This document shows, piece after piece, positions 11,216 through 22,349 of a stretch of 64,000 bases of DNA. The notes under the pieces were generated by a model. It was not told the origin of the DNA. It saw nothing but the letters and a program-made list of their open reading frames with translations, and made no database searches. Each line of letters opens with the position of its first letter. Position 1 is the first letter of the stretch. This stretch comes from Heliocidaris erythrogramma (lineage: Eukaryota > Echinodermata > Echinoidea > Camarodonta > Echinometridae). The position numbers and the translations under genes were made by a program. Location: positions 59,616,721 to 59,680,720 of the forward strand of contig CM046854.1 of NCBI GenBank assembly GCA_025617745.1, given 5' to 3'.

Positions 11216-12048
11216 TCAATCCAATTCAATATCATTTTGTGTAAGATCTTCTCGTACGTTAAATGCAATATCATTTCTAATATAAAGACAGACTCCACCA
11301 CCATGTTCTCCTACACGGTCTCGTCTTAAAATACAATATCCATCGATACAAACTTCTTCATCGTTCACGGAAGAGTTTAACCACGTTTCAGTGATTGCAA
11401 TTACAGAGATTCTATTTTGAGAGAAAAGGAGTCGTAGTTCAGGTATTTTAAACAGAATTGATCTAACATTCAAATGATCAAGATGCAACCCTTTACCATT
11501 AAAAGTATCATTAAATGATTCATATAAAGCGCTTTCATCAACAGTATTCTGTATTCTATCTTCAGGGATAGGAGGTAAAATTGGTTGAGTGGGTTGAATA
11601 TCTTCACAGGATTGAGTAAAAAGGGAGTCACAAAAAGGTGGTAATGAGCACGTCAAACAGACCCAATTTTCATTGGGGTTATGATATAACCTGGTATACT
11701 CACAGAGAGAGATTTCAAGACATTTTGTATGGTACCACTTTTGGCAGGTGGAACACAATAGGCCATGTTGGTTGTTTTTTACGGGTTTATCAGATTTACC
11801 GCAAGGGACTTTGTAGTTTGGACCGGGATTAGTTTCTACGTCACCAGATGGGAAAAGACGATAAAATATTTGATTATTTGTCTGAAATAACGTAGTTTGA
11901 AAGGTGGCCACAGAGTTCTGATAATACAAAATTCGGGGTGAAAGTATTTTAAGCTTTTAAATGATTTTAGCGTAACATATTCAAACCTAGAAGCAACCCC
12001 GCAAGAACATAAACATGAAATTAAAAAATAAAATACAAGAATGTCCAT
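11216..12048 (-). pseudogene. LINE N-terminus: signal-like start, 2A peptide, PHD finger, endonuclease start
   Basis: A frame from 12048 opens MDILVFYFLISCLCSCGVAS, a good signal-peptide-like sequence. A second frame carries SGDVETNPGP, then a PHD-type zinc finger (CGKSDKP, LLCSTCQKWYHTKC, WVCLTC), then LHLDHLNVRSILFKIPEL and AITETWLNSS of the endonuclease. The two frames overlap at 11836-11929, so a frameshift separates the start from the 2A in this copy. In known sea urchin elements a 2A of this kind sits just after an N-terminal signal sequence. Confidence 0.78.
11819..11842 (-). other. 2A-like ribosome-skipping motif (DVETNPGP)
   Basis: The codons read D-V-E-T-N-P-G-P, an exact match to the 2A consensus DxExNPGP. 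Ribosomes are known to skip the final Gly-Pro bond at this motif, so the upstream signal-like peptide would be released from the PHD/endonuclease protein. Preceding residues are FPSG. Confidence 0.88.
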
Positions 12049-12127
12049 GACACCTTAAATACACACAGAAACAAAAACAAAGCAGGCAAGGTCAGACTGG
12101 AAAGGAATGTTAATAGCCCTCTTCTGT
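12049..12127. other. spacer between the LINE and the split LINE fragment
   Basis: Short AT-rich sequence without a recognisable feature. Confidence 0.3.
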
Positions 12128-12477
12128 GTATATGGAGAAGTAGTGTGTAGTAGAAAGTTGTGATCCAAATTACGTAAAGGTTTATATTTCATTTCTAATT
12201 CTAAATTACCATAATCCTTTTTCATTCTTTTAAAAGCTATATTTCTTTGTCTTATTAACGAAATAATTTCAGCATTCATCCACTTATCGGTTCTTTGCTT
12301 AATTCTTACTTGTTTTAATGGAGCACATTTATCAACTATAGACATGAACATATTTTTGAAAATTGACCACGCAGTATTTACTTCTTTACATTCTAATATG
12401 TCAGACCAATTGACTTGATATAAAACATTATTAAAATCATCTATACAATAGTTTCTCATACACCGAGTATTTATATT
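12128..12477 (-). mobile_element. second LINE fragment, left part, cut by the Helentron-like insertion
   Basis: Roughly 12165-12477 is near-identical to the linker part of the LINE at 10530-10846 (shared peptides DILECKEVNTA and RCMRNY). It stops exactly at TTTATATT, where the Helentron-like pair begins, and the missing continuation (TCTATGCTGTCTG) resumes at 20347. The outer edge carries GTGTATATGGAGAAGTAGTG, which recurs beyond the right part at 20399. Confidence 0.75.
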
Positions 12478-13099
12478 GCGAGAATAAATACAGTTCACAC
12501 ATGAAATTGCCATTTTCTCAACTTTATTCCACTGGGGACAATTCCCAGGTATTAAAACCAATTTCCATCATATTTTCATTAGCACAAGATTTGTAATAGT
12601 GCAATAAGTATTCAATTGACATCAAATGACGAAAGGGGGGAATCCGGGTCACATGACTTGCCGGGAGGAAGAGATCCAGCCGGGATGCCAGGACAGGAGT
12701 TTCCTGGGGCGCGGATTCCCCTCAAACAGTTATCATCTATTCAATACAAACTTCTCAAATGTGTCAGAATATACACATGTACATGTAGGAGGGAGAGAGG
12801 CTTCAAGACGTGAACATGAATTCTAGGAGGGGAACCTGGTCACGTGACCTGCCGGGAGGAAGACATCCAGCCGGCGTCCCGGGACAGGCGTTTCCAGGGA
12901 CACTGATTCCCATCTCCCGTTTTTCTTTACCTATATAGAACCCCTCCCCCTATGATTGACCTGAACTGATGGGAAAACAATTACAAACCCATCCAAACTT
13001 TGTACTGCCCAGAGCCCTAAACCTTCATAATTTTCAGCCTAACCCGCCAACTCTCCTGACTGACTTAAGAAAATAGACACATGTACGTTGCTCAGCCAT

Positions 13100-13980
13100 C
13101 TTTCTTTTCTTTTTTGTTTTTGTTTTCAAGCCCAACCAACCAACCAATGAATAAATGAAATATATACCAGTAATCATGAATGCACACATTGCCCAGACCA
13201 ATTTTTAGGTTTTCAAGCCCAATCAAACAACCAGTTTGAAATCCTCACCAACAGATATGCATATATTATTTCGCTTTTTTTTGTTTTTTTTGTTAAAGTT
13301 TTCCAAGCCCGACCAACCAACCGATGGAAGAATGATAAAAAGAATATCATCAACAACACATGTACGTACAAGTTTAACCTTTCTGGGTTTCCAGCCCAGG
13401 TAACCAACCAATTAATTAGTGAAAAATACAATATCCTCACCAATTATATGCATACATTGTATAACCACATTTTTAGGTTTCCAAGTCCAACCAACCAACC
13501 ACTGTTTAACCTGTCTAGGTTTCCAACCAAACCAACTAACCAGTGACAATATCATCAACATATATGCATACATTGTATAACCACCTTTTCAGGCTTCCAA
13601 GCCTATTCCAACCACCCACTTTTTAACCTGTCTAGGTTTCCAAGCCCAACAAACCAACCAGTGACAATATCCTCATCAATATATATGCATACATTATATA
13701 ACCACCCTTTTAGGTTTCCAAGCCCAACCAACCAACCACTATTTAACATTTCTAGGTCTCCAAGCCCAACCAACCAACCGATGACAATATCCTTACCAAC
13801 ATATATGCATACATTATATAACCACCCTTTTAGGTTTCCAAGCCCAACCAACCAACCACTCTTTAACCTGTCTAGGTCTCCAAGCCCAACCAACCAACCA
13901 CTGACCGAAGAAATACAATGTCCTCACCAAGATTATGTAAGCCCAACCAAACAACCAACCAATGAATGAGTGAAAAAATA
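13100..13980 (+). repeat. minisatellite, ~120-bp higher-order unit built on CCAAGCCCAACCAACCAACC
   Basis: GACAATATCC with its neighbours recurs at 13544, 13663 and 13783 (119-120 bp apart). Each unit holds two AGGTTTCCAAGCCCAACCAA blocks and the phrase ATATGCATACATT. More diverged copies extend left to about 13120 and isolated ones lie at 15110-15200. Long minus-strand frames here (GWLVGLGNL repeats) only translate the satellite. Internal tandem repeats are common in non-autonomous Helentrons. Confidence 0.8.
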
Positions 13981-15613
13981 CAATGTCCTCGCCAAAATAC
14001 ATGTATATGCATACAACAATCAACTTAGGTTGAAAGTGCAAAGTGTAATTTGAACATTTACTTATGTCACTTAAATAAACTTGATTCAAACTCCATGGAA
14101 CAATATTAAAACTTTTGATTATCATACTTTGACCAAAATTACTATTTTCTGACCCATTAATTAAGGTTAACATTTTTACAGTAGAATATGGTCATCACAT
14201 ATTGAGCCATTTTCTGAAATTTCTGCTGTTATGATAAGTTAATCAAATCTGGTTAGGGCTAAGATGAATTTCGGATCTGTTTACAAAAAGTTCAAAATAT
14301 GATCATTTTTTAGATTTAAAGGAAGTCAAAGGTCAGATGGATATTCGTCCCATCCGTCACGTTTTTTAAAACTATTTTTTAAATAACTTTTACAATAAAG
14401 TGGATCCATGATTTGGAATAAAATTTTGCACTCTTGCTCTTTGTAGGGGGAAGTTCATTTCTTCTGCTAAATTGGTGGAATACAATATTGTGAAGAAAAT
14501 GATTAATCATAAACTGATGTCCCTTTGTCGCGTTTTTCATTTACAACAAAAACTATATGCGTGGGATTAAAACAAAATTTTCTGATGGATGGAAATTAAA
14601 ATCCTCTGACCTTTATACATGTATTCCATAATATCAATGAAAAAACAAGTTAGCCCCTTTAGAACAGAAGAATAGGCTATTAAATGCTGGAAATTTCGTG
14701 TACAATCTCAATGTGCCCGACTGTCACACTGACATTTTTGGCATTTCCCCCTAAAAGCCAGGCGAAATTTTAAACGTATAATGGAAGGTTTCAAGAAGGC
14801 ACAGACGAGTAATAATATGAATACACACATTTCCTATGAGCATTGATTTCTAATGAGTATCAGCGGGAATGGCTTGATAAATTCATGTCCCGTCTGACAC
14901 GCTGAAATTGTAGCCCCACCCATCAATTGTGGGCGGGACTTCAAAAAATTATGATTTTTCTCTTTGTGGACCAAATACCATCCATCGCATTATACATGCG
15001 TCATATTCAACTGAATTACAAAATATCAGTTAAAAGCATCAAACAGTGAGGGTTGGATGTCCCATTATCCAATTATTTTTTTATTTATTAATTTTTAACA
15101 TTATTATTTAGGTTTCCAAGCCTAACCCACCAACCAATGAATGAGTGACAAAATACAATACCCTTTTTTGTCCAAGAAATGTTTAGGTTTCCAAGCCCAA
15201 CCGATTGAATAAAGTTTCGTGGGTAACCAACTAATCTAGGTATTGAGATACAACGTATTTCAACTAAAAACATGAGGCCCTCCCATTCTTGCGAGGGCCC
15301 TTCAAGGCGCTCATCAATTCGTGTTTCGTTTATAAAAGGGAATTATGTCACCCTTTAATCAATCGTTTCTGCTGAATTTGCAAGTGCACCATGTTATTTT
15401 TTTGTTTTCAATTCTTTCCCTCTGACATTATTGGCCATATGACTGACTATTTCCCTGAGATTTACATGTAATACTTTTTCCTCCACCTTAACCTTGTTTT
15501 GGTAATGTAAATCAGTTATCTCTATTTTATACAGGGAGGGAGGGAGGGCAAAATAACATCCATTGTCCCCAGAGGTTGAGTTGAGACTAAAAGCATGATT
15601 CAGATTCGGAGAA

Positions 15614-15959
15614 CCATGTGCGCGTTCCTTCTGTTGATGAGCGCCTTTGATTGGCTACTCTACGCGTAGGGGAGGTGCTAACAAGAGCCTGCGCACAAGT
15701 TGATTGGCCGTCTCCAAGGACGCCGTTATACGGCGTTTAATGCGCAGTTGTCCACCAATCCCAGGCATGCGGTGGGGGGCGTGTTCTTTGCAGTGCGGTT
15801 TCCCGCGTTTGCCCCAAATCGCGCGCTTTGATATTTGGTCGTCTGCAAACACCGTGGAAACCGAATACAGCAAGCTAATGCAGTGCACACCGCCCTAACC
15901 GTGTATTGCCCTGTATTATCTCGCAAATGTAATTATTCGCTGATTCGAATAATCGTATT
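15614..15959. repeat. 346-bp GC-rich 3' block of the Helentron-like element (also 20001-20346)
   Basis: Identical as far as I can see in both copies, offset 4,387 bp. It contains GGCGTTTAATGCGCAG, CCAATCCCAGGCATGCGG and the terminal hairpin. The frames over it are shared by both copies and look like by-products of GC-rich DNA. Confidence 0.75.
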
Positions 15960-16487
15960 GCGAGAATAAATACAGTTCACACATGAAATTGCCATTTTCT
16001 CAACTTTATTCCACTGGGGACAATTCCCAGGTATTAAAACCAATTTCCATCATATTTTCATTAGCACAAGATTTGTAATAGTGCAATAAGTATTCAATTG
16101 ACATCAAATGACGAAAGGGGGGAATCCGGGTCACATGACTTGCCGGGAGGAAGAGATCCAGCCGGGATGCCAGGACAGGAGTTTCCTGGGGCGCGGATTC
16201 CCCTCAAACAGTTATCATCTATTCAATACAAACTTCTCAAATGTGTCAGAATATACACATGTACATGTAGGAGGGAGAGAGGCTTCAAGACGTGAACATG
16301 AATTCTAGGAGGGGAACCTGGTCACGTGACCTGCCGGGAGGAAGACATCCAGCCGGCGTCCCGGGACAGGCGTTTCCAGGGACACTGATTCCCATCTCCC
16401 GTTTTTCTTTACCTATATAGAACCCCTCCCCCTATGATTGACCTGAACTGATGGGAAAACAATTACAAACCCATCCAAAAAACAGTC

Positions 16488-16537
<50 letters not shown>

Positions 16538-19500
16538 CAAACTGCACTTGGATAGATTAATTTGTTATGAGGGAATTTTCGTCCTCCTTCAATGTGGCAG
16601 CAAGTCCTAGAGTATTCTGAAGTCGGAGATCAGCAGATCACTTCCGCGTTCCGAGAGGTTTACCCCGTCCCGATAGAACAGTTCGTGGTCCTGCGTGTGG
16701 ATGTTGTGTCTCAAGAAATAATAGAAGAGCTTATGGACGATTTCAGAAAAACTGATTTGGCTTTCTTGGAGCAGCTGCCTAGCCGCCCGTAGCACCTCCT
16801 CGACAGCCTACCAATGTGTTTGACAGCGTAATTCCCGATGTCGTTGGACCCTGCGTGCAACTCTACCAAGTGTGGGGCAGCGTGGCGTATTGCGCATATC
16901 ATGGGTTGTTCTACATGTAGGTATGTCATGGATTGTAAGGCCGCCCCGCCCGAACCAACGAACCTGGATGTCTGGGCGTGCCCCAAGCTGTTGGAGAACA
17001 ATGACCTCGGCTCTCTCCCCACCTTTCGGCTTCGTGCATCTGCATGGCATGAAAAACACATACTATCACAAGCATCATATAGTTTTCCTCTTGGCATGTA
17101 AATGGTAACTTGTTATGATAGTGGTGTATAGTCCAGAGTGCATTTTTTTCTTTCTTTCTTCTTCTTCTTCTTCTTCTTCTTCTGTGTGATATGGTAAGCC
17201 TTTTAGCCAATTCCTTTCTGGTCAGATATGTACTGATGGATACATGTTGTCCTTGAATGTATTATGTATGTATTTTCAGTGATTGAATGACAATAAACAA
17301 ACTTGAACTTTGAGCAATATGCCATATTGATCTGTCTTTGAGAACCTGATTGTGACCAGCATGTACGAGTAGTTAGCATACTTCCCAACATTTGGAATTC
17401 AGAAAACTGAACGCGCATATGGATATTGGCAGGGGGTGGGGGTCCGGGAGCTCCACCGCCACCGCCGGTAGGTGGGGCTCTCTGGTGTAAGGGGTCCAGC
17501 GGCCTGCATTAAGGCCCCTGGTTGACACTGTTTCTCTCATGGTTGCTTTTATTTTGACAGATTTTCACCCGAAATGGAACCAAATCACAAATCATGTACG
17601 ATTACTTACTCTACCGGACTCAATTAGTTGGTATTAGACCCTAGGCCTAATCAAATACTATTTCCCCAAAATCTGAATCCTTTATGGGACTAAAAACTTC
17701 AAAAACTGAACGGTTCAGTTAAAACTGTACGGTTGGCATGTATGAGTTAGCAATGTGGCAAACCCTGGTCACATCTTAGACATGAAGAACCCTGTCAATG
17801 ACACGAAATTTATTACCAACTGTGGCTTCGCTGACCCGTAGCAGCCCGAAAAAAATGCATGAAACAAACTGGTCTCATATTGAGAGGTACAAACAAAACT
17901 AAGATTTTATTTGCTATGTAGCCGTTCCTGGCAAAACACATTTAAAGGAACCTATTAAAAATAAGTTTGACTTCTGGTAATAGTCATGAGCTGATGGTTG
18001 ACGGAAGAGGTGAGATTTCTCATTCAATTAATTCCCAATCAGATGAACATAAGAATGTCGCCTGAAAAAGATTGCACTTGAAATACTCCCAAATATGACA
18101 AGAAATAGTTAAAATATTTGGACTAAATTTGCTCCATGTTTGTGTAGTCCCATATACATGGACTCCAGTCTGTATACAGTACTTCTTATAGTTTTTGATT
18201 TTCACCAAATTTAAATCAATGTTTTATTATTTGATGGTTCCCATTCTCCCATTACACAATTGTTTTCAGTTATGCGACTTGCAAATGATTATAAATGGCG
18301 CAAACTATGAATCATAACTATTCTGCGGTAGGTCAGCCTTATTGAAATGTATTGTGAAATAATGAATGGTTATAGGGCTTTGAAAGATATTTAGTTTGTA
18401 CAAGTTGTTCACTTTTTGCCATTGTATTCCTGAATATTGCTTGACATTTGCCATAATAATATCTAATTTCATAATTTGGAAGGAATTCCAATCCACGTTC
18501 GTACTTTTATTTTTCTAAACTTTTAAAAGATTCTGATTATGTTAAAAGAATCGGAAATTAACAATGGAGACATTATTGAACTATTGACACCAATTTCCCT
18601 TTTTATTGAGTTTTACTATATACTTTGTTTGCTAGCATGCATTATAAACTCATTTCCATAGGAGGTTTCCTTCTATTTCCACTCTATTTTGGGCATCAGA
18701 ACCCTTACGGTCAAAATGATTGATAGTGCAAGACCTGTAAGGTCTGTAAGGACAGCTCCATATACATGAATGTACAGCATCTGGACCCCTCATAATAACA
18801 GCCTTTGTGTCGAAAATAAATAAAAAATAATTTTTTTTTAAATGTAAATGTTTATTTCTATGCGGGGGGGGGGGGGGGGGGTGACCAATCCTTTTATTTC
18901 TCCTATGTTGATATAGCCTACCTCTGAAACAACCAAGGTTTTTGATCTGAAATATAATATAAATCCTGCGGAATATCAATGCAGCACTTCAGGTGCAGGT
19001 ATTTATGAATATACGGTATATATACATTTTAGGTCTATTGATCCACTGTACAAAGTCTGTGGTACATTTCATATCCCAGTCAGGTACTCACTGCTCAGGT
19101 AGCTTAACAAAATAGGGGTTCAAATTTTACCTTATCTGAATTATATACTATAGTTGGGACATCCTACCCTTTTCTACCTCAAGGCCATTTAAATAGGATT
19201 TTCCACAATTAGCGTGCTTTGCTTTCCAGACTGGTATTTTCTTGCCACTATTATGTAGTGTAGGATAACAAAACAAACCTTGATTAACAAAGACAAGATT
19301 TTGAGATAGCCTGCAAAATTTTTCAGGAATTGCTTTTGTTAAGTAAACCACTCATTAATACCTAGACCTCTATACAAATGTTAGATCTAGATCTAGTTGC
19401 ACTAACTACTTCACCTGACTATGTGGAGGGCAACTGCTGCTGGCTCGGTTGTGGCTGTGGTGTAGGACTTATTTCTAGCTGTCCCGGCCCAAAGAGCATC

Positions 19501-20346
19501 TGTTGGCCTTGGTGGGTCTCTCCCCCGTCGATCCTGGCTGCCGCCTTACCACCTCTGCTGCTGCCGTCTCCATAACTTTAGATCTGGTTTCCGTTCTGCC
19601 CGCAGTTTTCCACGCAGAGTCAGAATCGGTCCCTGCTTTGGCCGGCCTACAGCGGCCACTGACTGCTTTCCGCGTGACCATCACTTGGGTCACTAGTTAA
19701 TACTTTTCTCAATCGCAATGAAAGAAACAATGGCAGTAATTACACTGTTCGTGTACCTCCAGCGAAACTGGCGTAGATCCTATATGGTATAGGCTCGATA
19801 CGAAGCGAGGAACCAGGCAGAGCATTAAAACCGACGACTCAACTGAAATAAACCAACTCCTGAACTTAGACAATTATCAGTGAAAGCTCATCAATGTTCG
19901 TGTCCACAAAATAGGCCCACAAGAATAATCTCCGAATTAATGTCATCTTTAAAACCACGATAACCAAGGAGTGTTCATCGCGGCGCATCCAAAATAACAT
20001 CCATGTGCGCGTTCCTTCTGTTGATGAGCGCCTTTGATTGGCTACTCTACGCGTAGGGGAGGTGCTAACAAGAGCCTGCGCACAAGTTGATTGGCCGTCT
20101 CCAAGGACGCCGTTATACGGCGTTTAATGCGCAGTTGTCCACCAATCCCAGGCATGCGGTGGGGGGCGTGTTCTTTGCAGTGCGGTTTCCCGCGTTTGCC
20201 CCAAATCGCGCGCTTTGATATTTGGTCGTCTGCAAACACCGTGGAAACCGAATACAGCAAGCTAATGCAGTGCACACCGCCCTAACCGTGTATTGCCCTG
20301 TATTATCTCGCAAATGTAATTATTCGCTGATTCGAATAATCGTATT
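15960..20346 (+). mobile_element. Helentron-like element, copy 2, head-to-tail with copy 1
   Basis: It begins immediately after the CGTATT end of copy 1 with the same 520-bp 5' block (15960-16479 matches 12478-12997, offset 3,482). It ends with the same 346-bp 3' block and hairpin (20319-20340), directly followed by the other half of the interrupted LINE at 20347. The interior differs from copy 1: an oligo-T run (16493-16535), an SGNH-like retro-fragment, pyrimidine repeats (17148-17183), a G run near 18864, and about 2.7 kb (17300-19990) in which I see no functional gene. A GC-rich frame at 19475-19693 on the minus strand is unassigned. Confidence 0.6.
16493..17060 (-). pseudogene. SGNH-hydrolase-like fragment with 3' poly(A), retroposed
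   Basis: On the minus strand, in more than one frame, it reads ARPDIQVRWFGRGGLTIHDI, then LVELHAGSNDIGNYAVKHI (the conserved GxND block of SGNH/GDSL esterases), then ELFYRDGVNLSERGSDLL (the C-terminal D-x-x-H block, with N in place of H). Sequence after the last block runs into a poly(A) (16535-16493 as T on +). The frames are broken and the last catalytic His is not evident, so it is dead. SGNH domains of this type are known in ORF1 of some LINEs, which with the poly(A) suggests a retroposed fragment inside the Helentron-like element. Confidence 0.6.
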
Positions 20347-20445
20347 TCTATGCTGTCTGAATACAGGTCTTATAAGCTTCCTAGAGCTATACGGAGAAGT
20401 GTATATGGAGAAGTAGTGCATGTGTAGTAGAAAGTTGTGATCCAA
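20347..20445 (-). mobile_element. second LINE fragment, right part
   Basis: TCTATGCTGTCTGAATACAG through CTAGAGC matches the LINE at 10847-10878 (peptide RKLIRPVFRQHRN) and continues precisely where the left part stops at 12477. After AGAGC it leaves LINE sequence and carries a direct repeat (20399-20445) of the outer flank at 12126-12168. Confidence 0.72.
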
Positions 20446-21490
20446 GTTAGAGAAAATGAAGTATGGTCTTGAAGAAACAAAAGAGCAAGGCGAATATATT
20501 CCATGCCGTAGTCCGTAACCGTCTGGCATATGTAATCATATGTAATAAATATCAGCTAAAATATAGCCAGAAAAAAATAGCTTGGTTGCAAGACAGGACG
20601 GAAAAGAAATAAAATAAACACTGGACAGTAGAGCAAACACACACACACACACAAAAAGGTGTTCCTGGGACCGGTATGATTTTGTTCTGCAAAACTATGA
20701 AGGATATGATGAAGAAAATGACTCGCAAAAAAAAAGATGAAGTTCTGTAAAATCGCAAACGAAGCTTTAGGTTATTCCAAATGTTCCCATGTATCAAATA
20801 AACATATCCAAAATAGGCATCAAAGATATTAATCAAGCAAAATGATGAAATTTTGAGCAGAGACGCCCAGCGGACGCAGCCGAAGCTGCATCACCGCACT
20901 GTGCCACTTTGTATTGAGATACATGTTACTACTGCAAAAGTAATACTTGAATTAATGTATCAATATTGATTGCTATCAGTGGTGGACTTGTTATTAGAGA
21001 GGAATGAAGTTACAAATGAGTGACTTTATCGCAATGCATTATATGAAATAGAAAATTCAATTCTCTTGTCCGTGCAGTTGCTAATTCTTTTTAGCAACCT
21101 CAAGACTGAACTACATTACACCAGGCATTGGGCAATGTTCACAATATCCTTGTCAATGACGACTCTGAAAATAGTCAGACGCCTTTGACTCATATAGGCT
21201 TGCCCTGGACTTTTCAGTTCCCCTAAGAAGATCTCTGCTCAAAATCTCTTTAATACTTTGCTCTTCTTACTTCTTTGATGGGGCTAAGAGTATTTTTTTC
21301 AAGCCTATTTTAAAGGCATGTCATAGATAGACAGATAAATTGCTAATTGATAAAAACATCATTCCGGCAAAGCCGAATTGCAATGAATTTACATGAAATT
21401 GCAGAAATATATAAAAGAGATTACTTAACACTCATCAAAAATAACATAATAACGAACAATAGCCTATATTTCTTGATTTGATAATTAAGA
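20446..21490. other. no gene recognised
   Basis: Single-copy-looking AT-rich sequence with a short CA repeat near 20638-20655. I see no supported exon or element. Confidence 0.3.
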
Positions 21491-21493
21491 AAT

Positions 21494-22349
21494 GGCTTGT
21501 CTCGAATGGGTGGTTGCGGGAGCGGGATGGGAGCGGGAACGGGCACACCCTTTCGAGACATGCGCTTTGACTTTTGATAGTGGGTATTGATAGAATGATA
21601 GTGGCATTAAAACGTGTTTCTAACTTTGGAAAGATGATAAACACACCTTGGCTTATGTCAGCACATGTCTGTAACACAATTTCACAATATTTAACAGGTC
21701 ACGCCAAAAAAAAAAAAATAAAAAAATAAAAAATCCTAGCTACGCCACTTGCCCTTTCGTCCCCGTGTGTTTTAATACATAATTATTCAATTCTCCTATT
21801 TATTTTGCACAAATAATGATTTCCTTGTCAAAAGTTTTTTTTAGATACAGTTTTATTATATTTTCTACATCTCAGACACAACACAATTTCACAATATTTA
21901 ACAGGTCACGCCAAAAAAAAAAAAAATAAATAAATAAAAAATCCTAGCTACGCCACTTGCCCTTTCGTCCCCGTGTGTTTTAATACATAATTATTCAATT
22001 CTCCTATTTATTTTGCACAAATAATGATTTCCTTGTCAAAAGTTTTTTTTAGATACAGTTTTATTATATTTTCTACATCTCAGACAAAAAAAGAAAAAAA
22101 AAACCAGCAAGAGTACATTTTTCAAAAATGTCTAAAACGTCTGTTACAAAAGTCTACTCAACACACCCATTCGAGGAAAGCCCCCCCCCCCCCCCCCCCC
22201 GGTTGTCTCGAAGTGGCGCGTTCATTGAACTTCTCGCTGGGAACGCGTCCATTCGAGATAACCGGGGGCTTGTCTCGAAAGGGTGTGCCCGTTCCCGCTC
22301 CCATCCCGATCCCATGCCGCTCCCGCAACCCACCCATTCGAGACAAGCC
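21494..22349. repeat. inverted-repeat element with GC-rich termini (CTTGTCTCGAATGGGTG)
   Basis: The GC-rich block 21494-21570 (GGCTTGTCTCGAATGGGTGG ... CCCTTTCGAGACA) reappears inverted at 22265-22349. Further partial copies of CATTCGAG and TGTCTCGAA lie at 22165-22265 around a C run. The ~700 bp between includes a tandem duplication. No coding capacity is seen. This is probably a composite of small foldback elements. Confidence 0.6.
21673..22086 (+). repeat. tandem duplication of a ~207-bp segment
   Basis: AACACAATTTCACAATATTT to CTACATCTCAGACA occurs twice back to back (starts 21673 and 21880), differing only in the A-rich tract. It is recent, or an assembly duplication. Confidence 0.75.

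Larger units (their letters stand above)
9430..12048 (-). mobile_element. 2A/PHD-bearing CR1-like non-LTR retrotransposon (LINE), internally deleted
   Basis: In coding order on the minus strand: a signal-peptide-like start, a 2A-like peptide, a PHD finger, an AP endonuclease, an inter-domain linker, then directly the C-terminal RT region and a 3' UTR with AATAAA near 9437. The RT core (fingers and palm, including FADD) is missing at about 10500, where linker sequence (KKVRQA-like) joins C-terminal sequence (KYTDDFN). The element is about 2.6 kb against an expected 4-5 kb and contains several frame breaks. This architecture is known from sea urchin CR1/STR-type LINEs that use 2A. Confidence 0.82.
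12478..15959 (+). mobile_element. Helentron-like (Helitron2-type) non-autonomous element, copy 1
   Basis: The 5' end is GCGAGAATAAATACAG at 12478. Near the 3' end lies the inverted counterpart CTGTATTATCTCGC (15911-15924), followed by an 8-bp-stem hairpin (ATTATTCG-CTGATT-CGAATAAT, 15932-15953) and a terminal CGTATT. An asymmetric terminal inverted repeat plus a short 3' palindrome and insertion between T and T without duplication are the known hallmarks of Helentrons/Helitron2. No Rep/helicase is present, so it would depend on an autonomous relative. The interior holds a ~120-bp minisatellite, 900 bp of unassigned sequence (14190-15080), and a GC-rich 3' block shared exactly with copy 2. Confidence 0.62.

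Noticed and set aside
13603-14173. minus-strand frames with GWLVGLGNL repeats
   Set aside because: Translation of the ~120-bp minisatellite, whose period is a multiple of three. Not a protein family.
16592-16792. plus-strand 66-codon frame over the SGNH region
   Set aside because: Antisense of the SGNH-like fragment, whose conserved blocks are on the minus strand.
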